A DNA stretch of 18,520 nt, from positions 1 through 18,520 of the forward strand of contig DEHX01000107.1 in assembly GCA_002352145.1 (NCBI GenBank), read 5' to 3'. Numbering within the stretch: position 1 is the first letter of the stretch; each line of letters opens with the position of its first letter. A program made the position numbers and the translations under genes. Below the pieces are notes generated by a model that worked only from the letters and a program-made list of their open reading frames with translations, did not search any database and was not told the origin of the DNA. The DNA is from Chitinophagaceae bacterium UBA2789 (GTDB lineage: Bacteria; Bacteroidota; Bacteroidia; Chitinophagales; Chitinophagaceae). This document shows positions 1 to 6,700 of this stretch, piece after piece.

Positions 1-777
1 TACCCCGCCTTCTGGTGGATACTTGGCGCCACTGCCCTCGCCTATCCCGCTATCAATTACGGGTTTTACAAGATCTATGAAGATATCATGGGCAACCCTA
101 CCGAGGCAGCCCAGATGGCAAAAATGTTTATCGGTAATCCCTTCTCTTTTCCGGAAGCATGGCATACCGTGGCCTTTGCCTCTTCACTGTTCACCTTCAT
201 ACCTGCTGTAGTTGTCATCATGTTCATTAGCAATGAATATACTTACCGCACCCACCGGCAGAATATTATTGATGGCTGGAGCCGCAACCAGTTTGTCACC
301 AGCAAGCTCATTGATGTGCTTATCATTACCCTCATCATCACCCTGCTGTATTTTGTTATTGCACTCATCACCGGTATCAATAACCAGGAGCGGCTGATCA
401 AAAACACCTGGGGACAGGCACATTATATTGCCCTGTTTGCACTGCAAACATTTTCACAGCTCTCCATTGCCTTCCTGTTTGGCTTTCTTATCCGCAAAGC
501 TTTTTTGGCACTCGGCATCTTTTTATTTCAGTACATGATACTGGAAAATATACTGGCCGGTTATCTCTACGCCAAAGCCGGCGACCAGGGACGGTTCCTG
601 CCCATTGAAATATCTGACAGGCTGATACCCATGCCCACTTTTATGGCACGCCTCAACCCCGACCGTTACAAAACACTAGTAGACTCCATCCCGCAGCATG
701 TGGTACTCACCGTTATCCTCACCACTATCATCTGGGCTTTTTGCTACTGGCTGAATAAGCGGAGAGACCTGAAGTAG
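1..777 (+). CDS. ABC-2 type transporter permease, 5' truncated by window edge
   Basis: The reading frame is open from base 1 to a TAG at 775-777, giving 258 visible residues; the start lies outside the window. I see about six hydrophobic segments (visible residues 3-22, 55-77, 104-124, 143-163, 165-185 and 233-251), so this is a polytopic inner-membrane protein. After the second segment comes NEYTYRTHRQNIIDGWSR followed by Q-F-x-T-S-K. This matches the cytoplasmic coupling region of ABC-2 permeases, typically an acidic residue, a basic stretch and then SR..F..SK. The C-terminus is short, basic and cytoplasmic-looking (LNKRRDLK). Such permeases pair with an ATPase subunit, usually encoded next door, which would lie to the left of the window. 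The substrate cannot be read from the sequence. No frameshift is visible. The family call is fairly sure; the role (export, or membrane maintenance) is open. Confidence 0.8.
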   Translation, partial: YPAFWWILGATALAYPAINYGFYKIYEDIMGNPTEAAQMAKMFIGNPFSFPEAWHTVAFASSLFTFIPAVVVIMFISNEYTYRTHRQNIIDGWSRNQFVTSKLIDVLIITLIITLLYFVIALITGINNQERLIKNTWGQAHYIALFALQTFSQLSIAFLFGFLIRKAFLALGIFLFQYMILENILAGYLYAKAGDQGRFLPIEISDRLIPMPTFMARLNPDRYKTLVDSIPQHVVLTVILTTIIWAFCYWLNKRRDLK

Positions 778-781
778 TTTT

Positions 782-818
782 AGGTTTAAGGTTGAGATTG
801 AGGTTAAGGCTGAGGTTT
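782..818. repeat. Degenerate AGGTTN hexamer repeats
   Basis: Six head-to-tail units fill the start of the permease-VOC spacer: AGGTTTA, AGGTTG, AGATTG, AGGTTA, AGGCTG and AGGTTT. The first has an extra base. The rest of the spacer (819-872) is AT-rich. It contains TA-N3-TTTG at 848-856, one base off the Bacteroidota -7 consensus, which I regard as too weak to call a promoter. Confidence 0.6.
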
Positions 819-872
819 AGAGAGAATGATAGTTTTAGTTTTCTGTCTATTATTTGCTATTAAAAATAACAT

Positions 873-1229
873 ATGCTCACTGCCATTCACCCAAAGCTCC
901 CTATGCGGGATAAAGCCATAACCAGCAATTACTATCTCCATCAGCTCGGCTTTACCCTTGCCGGCAACGCAGACTATGATAGTTATTTAATGGTGGAGAA
1001 GGACAATATACAAATCCACTTTTTTGAATTCAAAGCATTGGATCCAAAAGAAAACTACGGGCAGGTGTACATCCGCACTAATGATATTGATGGTTTATAC
1101 CAGTCGCTGCATGCCAATAAGGTAGCCATTCACCCGGCAGGGCATTTGGCAATAAAACCTTGGGGACAGAAGGAATTCTCTCTCCTCGATCCGGATAATA
1201 ACTTACTTACTTTCGGACAGGCTGAATAA
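873..1229 (+). CDS. VOC (glyoxalase/bleomycin-resistance-like) family protein
   Basis: This is a 118-aa protein of single-VOC-module size. It opens with a beta strand and helix (IHPKLPMRD, then ITSNYYLHQLGF), matching the first beta-alpha unit of VOC folds. It continues with YLMVEKDNIQIHFFEF and GQVYIRTNDIDGLYQSL, and ends with the family-typical PWGQKEFSLLDPDNNLLTFGQ-like tail (about residues 95-116). The last strand carries Gln where metal-dependent glyoxalases usually have a Glu ligand. That favours a non-metal binding protein of the bleomycin-resistance type, though the ligand is unknown. It is a soluble cytoplasmic protein with no signal peptide. The ATG follows an A-rich stretch without a Shine-Dalgarno sequence, as is normal in Bacteroidota. 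It lies 95 bp after the permease gene on the same strand and converges on the helicase gene. Confidence 0.8.
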   Translation: MLTAIHPKLPMRDKAITSNYYLHQLGFTLAGNADYDSYLMVEKDNIQIHFFEFKALDPKENYGQVYIRTNDIDGLYQSLHANKVAIHPAGHLAIKPWGQKEFSLLDPDNNLLTFGQAE

Positions 1230-1257
1230 AAAAAGGGACTTGAAACAAATCCCCTTT
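1230..1257 (-). terminator. Intrinsic terminator between convergent genes
   Basis: Read on the minus strand, AAAGGGGATTTG-TTT-CAAGTCCCTTT forms a stem of about 11 bp with one bulged G and one G-U pair, followed by a T run (the A run at about 1228-1234 on the plus strand). It lies 18 bp past the helicase stop, so it should end that transcript. On the plus strand the same stem sits right after the VOC stop and is followed by TTTTCTTT, so it may work in both directions, more weakly for VOC. Confidence 0.75.
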
Positions 1258-1275
1258 ACCTTTTCTTTAAAAAAA

Positions 1276-2535
1276 TTACTTGGCCCTTTGTGTTCTGCGG
1301 CTGCTACGGAAATTATGGCCGCCCTGCCGCGACTGCCCGTTAAAATTTCTTTGTGATTTAAAAGATGTCTGTGTTCTTGCGGCCACTACCGGCGCTGCCA
1401 CCATTGCATTAGCCACAAAAGGATGCTCATGCACTACGGGAATGGTTTTAGCAATCAGTTTTTGAATATTCTTCAGCTCGTCTCTTTCTTCACGGCTGCA
1501 AAAAGAAATAGCCATACCTGCATTACCCGCCCGGCCCGTACGGCCAATACGGTGAACATAGGTTTCCGGCACATTCGGCAGATCATAATTGATAACATGG
1601 GCCAGTTCATCAATATCTATTCCCCGGGCAGCAATATCAGTAGCCACCAGCACCCGCAGCGTACTGTTTTTAAAATCAGTCAATGCACCCTGCCGGGCAT
1701 TTTGCGATTTGTTACCATGTATCGCAGCAGCCCTTATGTTATGGCGTTGTAATATTTTCACCACTTTATCCGCACCATGTTTGGTACGGGTAAACACCAG
1801 CGCCGTTTTTATTTCTTTATTCGCCAGCAGGTGCAGCAGCAGTTCCGGCTTTTCCATTTTACCCACGAAGTAGAGACGCTGGTCTATTTTATCCACAGTA
1901 GAAGAAGGCGGCGTTACTTCCACTTTGGCCGGATGCGTTAACAACACACTGGCCAGCTTCTGTATCTCCGGCGGCATGGTGGCCGAGAAGAACAAAGTTT
2001 GTCTTTTCGCCGGCAGCTTTGCTATCACTTTTTTTACATCATGTATGAAGCCCATATCGAGCATACGGTCTGCTTCATCCAGTACAAAAATTTGCAACTG
2101 GTCCAGGCGTATGTAGCCCTGCGTCATCAGGTCAAGCAGGCGGCCCGGTGTAGCTATCAGTACATCCGTTCCTCTTTTCAGTGCATATGTTTGGTTTAGC
2201 TGCGATACGCCGCCAAAGATGACAGTGTGCCGTATGCCTGTATGTTTTCCATAAGCCGCAAAGCTTTCATTGATCTGTATGGCCAGTTCCCTGGTGGGGG
2301 TCAATATCAGTACTTTGATGCCCGGTGCCAGTGGTTTTTGATTATGCAGTATCTGCAGGATGGGAATTGCAAAAGCCGCTGTTTTGCCGGTGCCTGTTTG
2401 GGCGCAGCCCAGCAGGTCTTTGCGTTGCAGCACCAGCGGTATGGCCTGTTGTTGAATGGGTGTAGGAATCGTGTAGCCTTCTGCAGCTACCGCTTTCAGG
2501 ATAGGTTCAATAATGTCTAATTGTTTAAAAGCCAT
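1276..2535 (-). CDS. rhlE: DEAD-box ATP-dependent RNA helicase, RhlE type
   Basis: This 419-aa protein has every helicase motif in order. They are: a Q motif (F3, then PTPIQQQAIP at 25-33), motif I AQTGTGKT (45-52), Ia PTRELA (80-85), TPGR (129-132), II DEAD (153-156), III SAT (184-186), IV LVFTRTKH (246-253), V ATDIAARGID (298-307) and VI HRIGRTGR (328-335). The N-terminus resembles E. coli RhlE closely. The last 40 residues are Arg-, Gln-, Asn- and Gly-rich and basic, typical of the RNA-binding tail of RhlE-like enzymes. The expected role is ATP-driven unwinding of short RNA duplexes in ribosome assembly, RNA decay or cold adaptation; which of these cannot be told from sequence. It starts with ATG after an A/T-rich leader without a Shine-Dalgarno sequence and is a single gene with its own terminator. 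Confidence 0.93.
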   Translation of the reverse strand: MAFKQLDIIEPILKAVAAEGYTIPTPIQQQAIPLVLQRKDLLGCAQTGTGKTAAFAIPILQILHNQKPLAPGIKVLILTPTRELAIQINESFAAYGKHTGIRHTVIFGGVSQLNQTYALKRGTDVLIATPGRLLDLMTQGYIRLDQLQIFVLDEADRMLDMGFIHDVKKVIAKLPAKRQTLFFSATMPPEIQKLASVLLTHPAKVEVTPPSSTVDKIDQRLYFVGKMEKPELLLHLLANKEIKTALVFTRTKHGADKVVKILQRHNIRAAAIHGNKSQNARQGALTDFKNSTLRVLVATDIAARGIDIDELAHVINYDLPNVPETYVHRIGRTGRAGNAGMAISFCSREERDELKNIQKLIAKTIPVVHEHPFVANAMVAAPVVAARTQTSFKSQRNFNGQSRQGGHNFRSSRRTQRAK

Positions 2536-2555
2536 AATAGGTTTTATATTTAAAT

Positions 2556-2572
2556 CGCAGTTATTATCTGCG
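2556..2572 (-). other. Small hairpin in the helicase leader
   Basis: CGCAG and CTGCG form a perfect 5-bp stem around a 7-nt AT-rich loop, 21-37 bases upstream of the helicase ATG. The 152-bp gap to the 124-aa gene also contains CGGC/GCCG arms around a 9-nt loop (about 2629-2645). No clear -7/-33 promoter is visible; TATCTTCG at 2672-2679 (minus strand) is a one-mismatch -7 candidate. Leaders of RNA helicases are often regulated through RNA structure, but these stems are short and could be chance. Confidence 0.25.
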
Positions 2573-2687
2573 GATGGAGCTGGCTAAGATGTTGTAGGGT
2601 CTGAATCAGCGAAAGTTTGTCTAAGTACCACCGGCTTACAACCTGCCGTGTCAGTTATGTGGAGTAGGGTGCGAAGATAGGGCTTTA

Positions 2688-3062
2688 TTATTTAACGGCA
2701 TGAAGCGGTGGCTTTACCAGTTTATTTCTGTCGTTGTATAACAATACATATTGTTTTAAAAGAAAATTTCTTTCTGCTAAGTTTACGTTGGGCAATTGCT
2801 TCAATTGTTTAAAATGCGGCCACCCAATATCATCCACCCAGATCAATTCATAGTATTTTGCCGGTACAAGTATGCTGCAGATACCTAACTGCATTAGATC
2901 GTTCTTTTCTTTTTCAGACAATTCTTTTTGGAGTGGCCATCCTGCTTCCTGTCTGCCAATTAAAATAAGTATATCATCAAGGGTATATTCTTTTCCAGGC
3001 TGTTTTGTCAATGCTGATTGAAATTGTAACCAGCGCTGTTGCAGTTCTTCTTCGGGAAGCAT
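2688..3062 (-). CDS. Hypothetical protein, 124 aa, unrecognised
   Basis: I do not recognise this protein. It is soluble-looking, with no signal peptide or membrane segment. The N-terminal half is charged and probably helical (PEEELQQRWLQFQSAL, then SEKEKNDLMQLG around residues 48-59). A central acidic and hydrophobic patch, DDILILIGRQEAGWP, lies at about 29-43. The C-terminal half is rich in aromatic residues and lysine, with two WVDDIGWP-like tryptophans and NFLLKQYVLLYNDRNK near the end. The coding frame is clean, with an ATG start, a TAA stop and ordinary codon use. It lies between ftsZ and the helicase on the same strand but is isolated from both: two terminators precede it, and 152 bp separate it from the helicase. 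Its own promoter-like box sits directly at its start. I infer a genuine single-gene unit; no function can be assigned. Confidence 0.7.
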   Translation of the reverse strand: MLPEEELQQRWLQFQSALTKQPGKEYTLDDILILIGRQEAGWPLQKELSEKEKNDLMQLGICSILVPAKYYELIWVDDIGWPHFKQLKQLPNVNLAERNFLLKQYVLLYNDRNKLVKPPLHAVK

Positions 3063-3066
3063 GGAG

Positions 3067-3074
3067 CAAAGGTA
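3067..3074 (-). promoter_or_regulatory. TAnnTTTG -7 promoter box of the 124-aa gene
   Basis: The minus strand reads TACCTTTG, a perfect match to the Bacteroidota -7 consensus TAnnTTTG, ending 4 bases before the ATG at 3062. With the usual short distance to the transcription start, the RNA would begin at or very near the ATG, giving a leaderless or almost leaderless message. No ideal -33 TTTG is seen at 19-21 bp; TTTT at about 3092-3095 is the nearest candidate. Confidence 0.45.
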
Positions 3075-3077
3075 GAG

Positions 3078-3087
3078 CTGATATCAG
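3078..3087. promoter_or_regulatory. Perfect 10-bp palindrome, possible operator
   Basis: CTGATATCAG is a perfect 10-bp palindrome placed 3 bp upstream of the TACCTTTG box, where the -7/-33 spacer would lie. Its position suits a dimeric repressor site. A 10-bp palindrome can occur by chance, so this is a candidate only. Confidence 0.3.
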
Positions 3088-3106
3088 ATTTAAAAGGTGA
3101 GTAAAC

Positions 3107-3132
3107 AAAACCCCCCGATGGAAATCGGGGGG
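3107..3132 (-). terminator. Second (distal) intrinsic terminator after ftsZ
   Basis: On the minus strand CCCCCCGAT - TTCC - ATCGGGGGG is a perfect 9-bp, GC-rich stem with a 4-nt loop, followed by TTTTGTTTAC. It lies 104 bp past the ftsZ stop. It acts as a backstop to the terminator at 3140-3165 and shields the next gene from read-through. Confidence 0.85.
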
Positions 3133-3139
3133 AACAACT

Positions 3140-3165
3140 AAAAAACACTAGCTAAATGCTCAGTG
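3140..3165 (-). terminator. First (proximal) intrinsic terminator after ftsZ
   Basis: On the minus strand CACT-g-AGC, loop ATTTA, GCTAGTG forms a 7-bp stem with one bulged G, followed directly by TTTTTT (3145-3140). It lies 71 bp past the ftsZ stop, ahead of the stronger GC-rich terminator. Confidence 0.65.
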
Positions 3166-3202
3166 GTTTCATTGGAACGAACTGCGTTGAGGTTTCTTAA
3201 GT

Positions 3203-3227
3203 TCACCCTTCGACAGGCTCAGGGTGA
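3203..3227. repeat. REP-like imperfect palindrome
   Basis: TCACCCT and AGGGTGA are perfect 7-bp arms around the 11-nt centre TCGACAGGCTC. From memory, versions of CCCTTCGACAGGCTCAGGGTGA recur as dispersed intergenic palindromes in many bacterial genomes; I could not verify this here. It lies 9 bp past the ftsZ stop. Transcribed, it could protect the 3' end of the dcw message or pause polymerase. Confidence 0.5.
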
Positions 3228-3228
3228 C

Positions 3229-3250
3229 AAAAAACCTAGTCGGGTTTTTT
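3229..3250 (-). other. Hairpin over the ftsZ stop codon
   Basis: AAAAAACC and GGTTTTTT form a perfect 8-bp stem around a 6-nt loop that includes part of the TAG stop of ftsZ. The 5' arm lies in the last codons (GKKPD) and the 3' arm just after the stop. Six of the eight pairs are A-T, so it is weak. It may help define the 3' end together with the structures after it, or be incidental. Confidence 0.3.
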
Positions 3251-5209
3251 CCCGTCCAAGAAGGTATTGATAGAACTGATGTGTGTTTGATTTTTATCGT
3301 CAGTCTTTACTTCGTAGCTGCTGTAGAAGTTTTCTACCTGTGTGTTGGCATTATATAATTCCATATTGCGGCGGATATAAGCCGGCACAGTTTCAAACTC
3401 ATTATTGGGGTCAGCAGCGTTAACATTGAAAGACAAGTTTCTCAACTTGTGAAGCCTTTCAGCCGCCCTACGTTTTTGCTCTTCGGTTTCGTCCAACAAA
3501 GTCGGATCCTCAACCTCCGCAGTCAAAGGTGATTGAGCCTGATGGGCCAACGGCATATCCGCCGCAGGAATGTCATCCCGTTCTACTATCTGCATTTGCA
3601 ATTCGAGGAGTTCTTCCTCTTCTTCGCTGGCAGTTGTTTTTGCAGAAAGGACCGGTTCTTCAGCGGCACGTTTCGAGGTGGTATCCTCTGCCTGTGATGC
3701 TGCATAGATATTGGACGGTCTGGCCAGATAACCCCCAGATGCTGCAGACACCGGGGTCGTACTACTAGTACTATCTTTCCTGCTGACTATTAACTCAGCA
3801 TCTGTTTCTTTTATAGCTTGTTGGGGAACGGATGAGTTTTGCTCTGTCGAATTTATACTATCATCTTTTCCCACTATTGACAATTTGCCAACAGTAGATG
3901 TACCTACCGGTTCACCCGTAGTATTACTAAGTAAAATTTCGGTATCGGGCTTCAGCTCAAAATGCACTACCAGCGGCTCTTCTTCAGCTTTGATATCGCT
4001 GAGATCAATGACAGGCGCAGGTTGCACCGGTATTTCTTCCACCAGCTTCGGCATTAAATAATCTTCGGCCGGCACCGGCTTCAATGCCGTTTCCATTACC
4101 TCCATTTCTTTCTCTTTCATCAATGCTTCTTCTTTGATGGCTACTGTTTTCTTTTCTTCTTCATTTGTTTGCCCAAGGACCATGACGATCTTCTCTTCTT
4201 TCTTTGGTTCTTCCACTTTAGCTACCGGCTTTGCAAAAGGATCTTTATGTTCAAAACCTGTGGCAATAAGGGTGATGCCGAGTTTATCCCCGAGATTACT
4301 GTCGTAACCCATACCCAGAATAACATCGGTGTTCTCCCCTGCCTGGGTAAGCAGGTAGTTCTGTATTACTTCTACTTCATCCATGGTAAACTCATGTTCA
4401 CCGGTAGCAGATGTGATATTGATGAGTATCCATTTAGCACCACGTATATCATTATCATTGAGCAATGGTGAGTTCAATGCTTCTTCAATGGCTTTCTGCG
4501 CCCTGTCTTCACCGGATGCTTCTGCATTGCCCAAAATTGCTACGCCACCACTACGCATTACGGTACATACATCGGCAAAGTCTACATTGATCTGCCCGGT
4601 ACTGTTGATAACATCCGTGATACACTTGGCAGCTGTAGCGAGTACATTGTCAGCTTTTTCAAAAGCTTCTCTCATTTTCAGGTTGCCAAACTGGTGACGC
4701 AGTTTGTCGTTGCTGATCACCAGCAAAGTGTCCACATACTGCTCCAGGTTTTTGATACCTTCCATTGCCTGCTGCTGACGTTTCTTTCCTTCGTAAGCAA
4801 AAGGTGTGGTAACGATACCTACGGTAAGTATGCCGAGGTCTTTACAGATCTTGGCGATGATGGGTGCACCACCGGTACCTGTACCACCGCCCATGCCGGC
4901 AGTGATGAAGGCCATTTTGGTATTTACTTCGAGGATGCGTTTTATTTCTTCAAGTGATTCTTCCGTAGCCTGGCGGCCGATCTCCGGATTGGCGCCGGCA
5001 CCGAGACCCTGTGTAAGATGGGGCCCGAGCTGTATACGGTTGGGTATGCCACTATTGGATAATGCTTGTGCATCGGTATTACAGATGATAAAATTTACTC
5101 CTTCTATCTGCTGACTGAACATGTAGTTCACCGCATTACCGCCGCCGCCACCTACGCCGATCACTTTTAATATGGATGATTTCTCTTTAGGCAGATCAAA
5201 ATGTATCAT
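3236..5209 (-). CDS. ftsZ: Cell division GTPase FtsZ with long C-terminal extension
   Basis: This tubulin-like GTPase forms the cytokinetic ring. The GTPase core spans about residues 10-320, with GVGGGGGNAVN (18-28), the tubulin signature GMGGGTGTGGAP (105-116) and the T7 loop NVDFADV (208-214) with its catalytic acidic residues. At 657 aa it is far longer than the roughly 380-aa E. coli protein. A linker of about 285 residues, rich in Glu, Pro, Ser and Thr, separates the core from a basic helix (EEQKRRAAERLHKLR, 576-590) and the conserved peptide ETVPAYIRRNMEL (606-618), which should bind FtsA. Some 39 residues follow this peptide and end in INTFLDGKKPD, whereas it is nearly terminal in E. 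coli. It is the last gene of the dcw cluster, 73 bp after ftsA, and is followed by tandem terminators. No separate promoter is evident in that spacer. Confidence 0.97.
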   Translation of the reverse strand: MIHFDLPKEKSSILKVIGVGGGGGNAVNYMFSQQIEGVNFIICNTDAQALSNSGIPNRIQLGPHLTQGLGAGANPEIGRQATEESLEEIKRILEVNTKMAFITAGMGGGTGTGGAPIIAKICKDLGILTVGIVTTPFAYEGKKRQQQAMEGIKNLEQYVDTLLVISNDKLRHQFGNLKMREAFEKADNVLATAAKCITDVINSTGQINVDFADVCTVMRSGGVAILGNAEASGEDRAQKAIEEALNSPLLNDNDIRGAKWILINITSATGEHEFTMDEVEVIQNYLLTQAGENTDVILGMGYDSNLGDKLGITLIATGFEHKDPFAKPVAKVEEPKKEEKIVMVLGQTNEEEKKTVAIKEEALMKEKEMEVMETALKPVPAEDYLMPKLVEEIPVQPAPVIDLSDIKAEEEPLVVHFELKPDTEILLSNTTGEPVGTSTVGKLSIVGKDDSINSTEQNSSVPQQAIKETDAELIVSRKDSTSSTTPVSAASGGYLARPSNIYAASQAEDTTSKRAAEEPVLSAKTTASEEEEELLELQMQIVERDDIPAADMPLAHQAQSPLTAEVEDPTLLDETEEQKRRAAERLHKLRNLSFNVNAADPNNEFETVPAYIRRNMELYNANTQVENFYSSYEVKTDDKNQTHISSINTFLDGKKPD

Positions 5210-5282
5210 AGCGTTGAATTTAGTTAGCCCTGGTAAGGCTGTTGATTTGGGTTAGTAATTTTCTTATGCAGTTAAGGTTCGT

Positions 5283-6653
5283 TTAAAGATGTTTATCTTC
5301 TTCTTCCTTGAACAGGTCAATGATGTTCTCTTTGAACTTGCCCCAGAAACCGGTCAGGCTTTTTCTTCTTACCACTTCTTTTGCATTGATCGTTTCTTCT
5401 TCTGCGGGCAATTCTTCGGCAACCGCCTGTTTGAGTCCCTCGGGAACTTCCACATTCCTGAAATCTTTTTCAAACTGTTTGCGGTTGTGCTCATAGTCAT
5501 CATACCCTTTTAGTATAAGACCGATACAGGTGGAGTAAGTAGGCTTGGCCAGTTCTTCAATATGACCAGCCGCCAAATGTTCATTGGGGAAACCAATTCT
5601 TGCAGGAAGGCCGGTTACATATTCTGTTAACTGTATCAAATGTTTTAACTGGGAACCACCACCGGTAAGAATGATACCACCATTCAGCATACGGTTATCC
5701 AAACCTACCTGCTTGAGGTGATAGGTAACAAAATCCATGATCTCACTCATTCTTGCCTGGATGATATTGGCCAGGTTCTTTACGCTGATCTCCTTGGCAG
5801 GCATTCCCCTTAACCCGGGAATAGTGATATAAGCATTGGCTTTTGCTTCATTAGCCAGGGCACTGCCGAACTGTACTTTCATTTGCTCGGCCTGTGTCTT
5901 CAATACGCCTAAACCAGTTTTGATATCGTTAGTAATATTTTCACCGGCAAAAGGAATAACAGCCGTATGTTTTAATATGCCTTCGTAGAATACAGCAAGG
6001 TCGGTAGTACCACCACCAATATCCACGATGGCCACACCAGCTTCCAGGTCCTCCTGTCCCATTACAGCTGAAGAAGAAGCCAGCGGTTGCAACACCAGGT
6101 CTTTGGTGTACAAACCTGCTTTCTCCACACTGCGGTTGATGTTCTTGATCGCATTCTTATCGCCGGTGATGATATGAAAGTTGGCGCCAATTTTTACTCC
6201 GCCATACCCGATGGGGTTGGGTATATTCTGAAAATTATCTACTGTAAATTCTTGCGGGATAACATCAATGATCTGGTCGCCGGCAGGGATATACGTCTTG
6301 TACTGATCTTCGATCAGCTGATCAATCTCTTTGCGGGTAATTTCTTCTTCCGTTGTCTGGCGTACAATATCGCCACGGGTCTGCAAGCTTTTGATGTGAT
6401 GGCCGGCAATACCGACATACACTTCTTTCACAGTCAGGTTTGGGTTGGACGCAAAGCAATTCTCCAGCGCCGTTTTGATCGCCTTGATGGTCTCATCGAT
6501 GTTGAGCACCTGTCCGTGCTTCACACCGTTGGAATTGGCTTTTCCGAAGCCAAGTATCTCCAGCTTACCGTATTCGTTCTTACGACCGGCAATTACTGCG
6601 ATCTTGGTAGTTCCAATGTCCAGACCGACGATAATGGGTTGTTCGTTGTTCAT
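5283..6653 (-). CDS. ftsA: Cell division protein FtsA, actin-like FtsZ anchor
   Basis: FtsA tethers FtsZ to the membrane and recruits later divisome proteins. With the chosen ATG at 6653 it is 456 aa. It shows phosphate-1 GLDIGTTKIAV (10-20), the FtsA-specific 1C insertion region (about 80-165), phosphate-2 VDIGGGTTDLAVF (210-222) and adenosine motif ILTGGGSQL (328-336). A C-terminal amphipathic helix, LTGFWGKFKENIIDLF (433-448), is the membrane-targeting sequence. An in-frame ATG at 6719 would add 22 low-complexity residues encoded by the repeat-rich spacer and overlap ftsQ by 23 bp. I prefer 6653 because FtsA normally starts a few residues before GLDIGTT, although a purine-rich stretch before 6719 keeps the longer form possible. 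It sits between ftsQ and ftsZ in the classical order. Confidence 0.96.
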   Translation of the reverse strand: MNNEQPIIVGLDIGTTKIAVIAGRKNEYGKLEILGFGKANSNGVKHGQVLNIDETIKAIKTALENCFASNPNLTVKEVYVGIAGHHIKSLQTRGDIVRQTTEEEITRKEIDQLIEDQYKTYIPAGDQIIDVIPQEFTVDNFQNIPNPIGYGGVKIGANFHIITGDKNAIKNINRSVEKAGLYTKDLVLQPLASSSAVMGQEDLEAGVAIVDIGGGTTDLAVFYEGILKHTAVIPFAGENITNDIKTGLGVLKTQAEQMKVQFGSALANEAKANAYITIPGLRGMPAKEISVKNLANIIQARMSEIMDFVTYHLKQVGLDNRMLNGGIILTGGGSQLKHLIQLTEYVTGLPARIGFPNEHLAAGHIEELAKPTYSTCIGLILKGYDDYEHNRKQFEKDFRNVEVPEGLKQAVAEELPAEEETINAKEVVRRKSLTGFWGKFKENIIDLFKEEEDKHL

Positions 6654-6654
6654 G

Positions 6655-6700
6655 ATAGTTGTTTTTAGTTGTTGTTTTATAGTCGAAATAGTTGTTTTAG
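6655..6700 (-). repeat. Three near-copies of AAAACAACTAT in the ftsA leader
   Basis: Read on the minus strand, the 43-bp ftsQ-ftsA spacer consists largely of three overlapping variants of CTAAAACAACTAT (plus-strand ATAGTTGTTTT-type copies at 6655-6668, 6666-6682 and 6688-6700). The first of them overlaps the ftsQ stop. The leader is therefore purine- and C-rich and probably unstructured, right before the ftsA ATG. Bacteroidota lack strong Shine-Dalgarno use and favour A-rich, open leaders, so this may be a translation enhancer; that is inference. Confidence 0.55.

Noticed and set aside
6087..6668. 193-codon plus-strand ORF opposite ftsA
   Set aside because: It lies wholly antisense to the strongly conserved ftsA and its translation shows no recognisable domain. 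It is a shadow of ftsA codon use.
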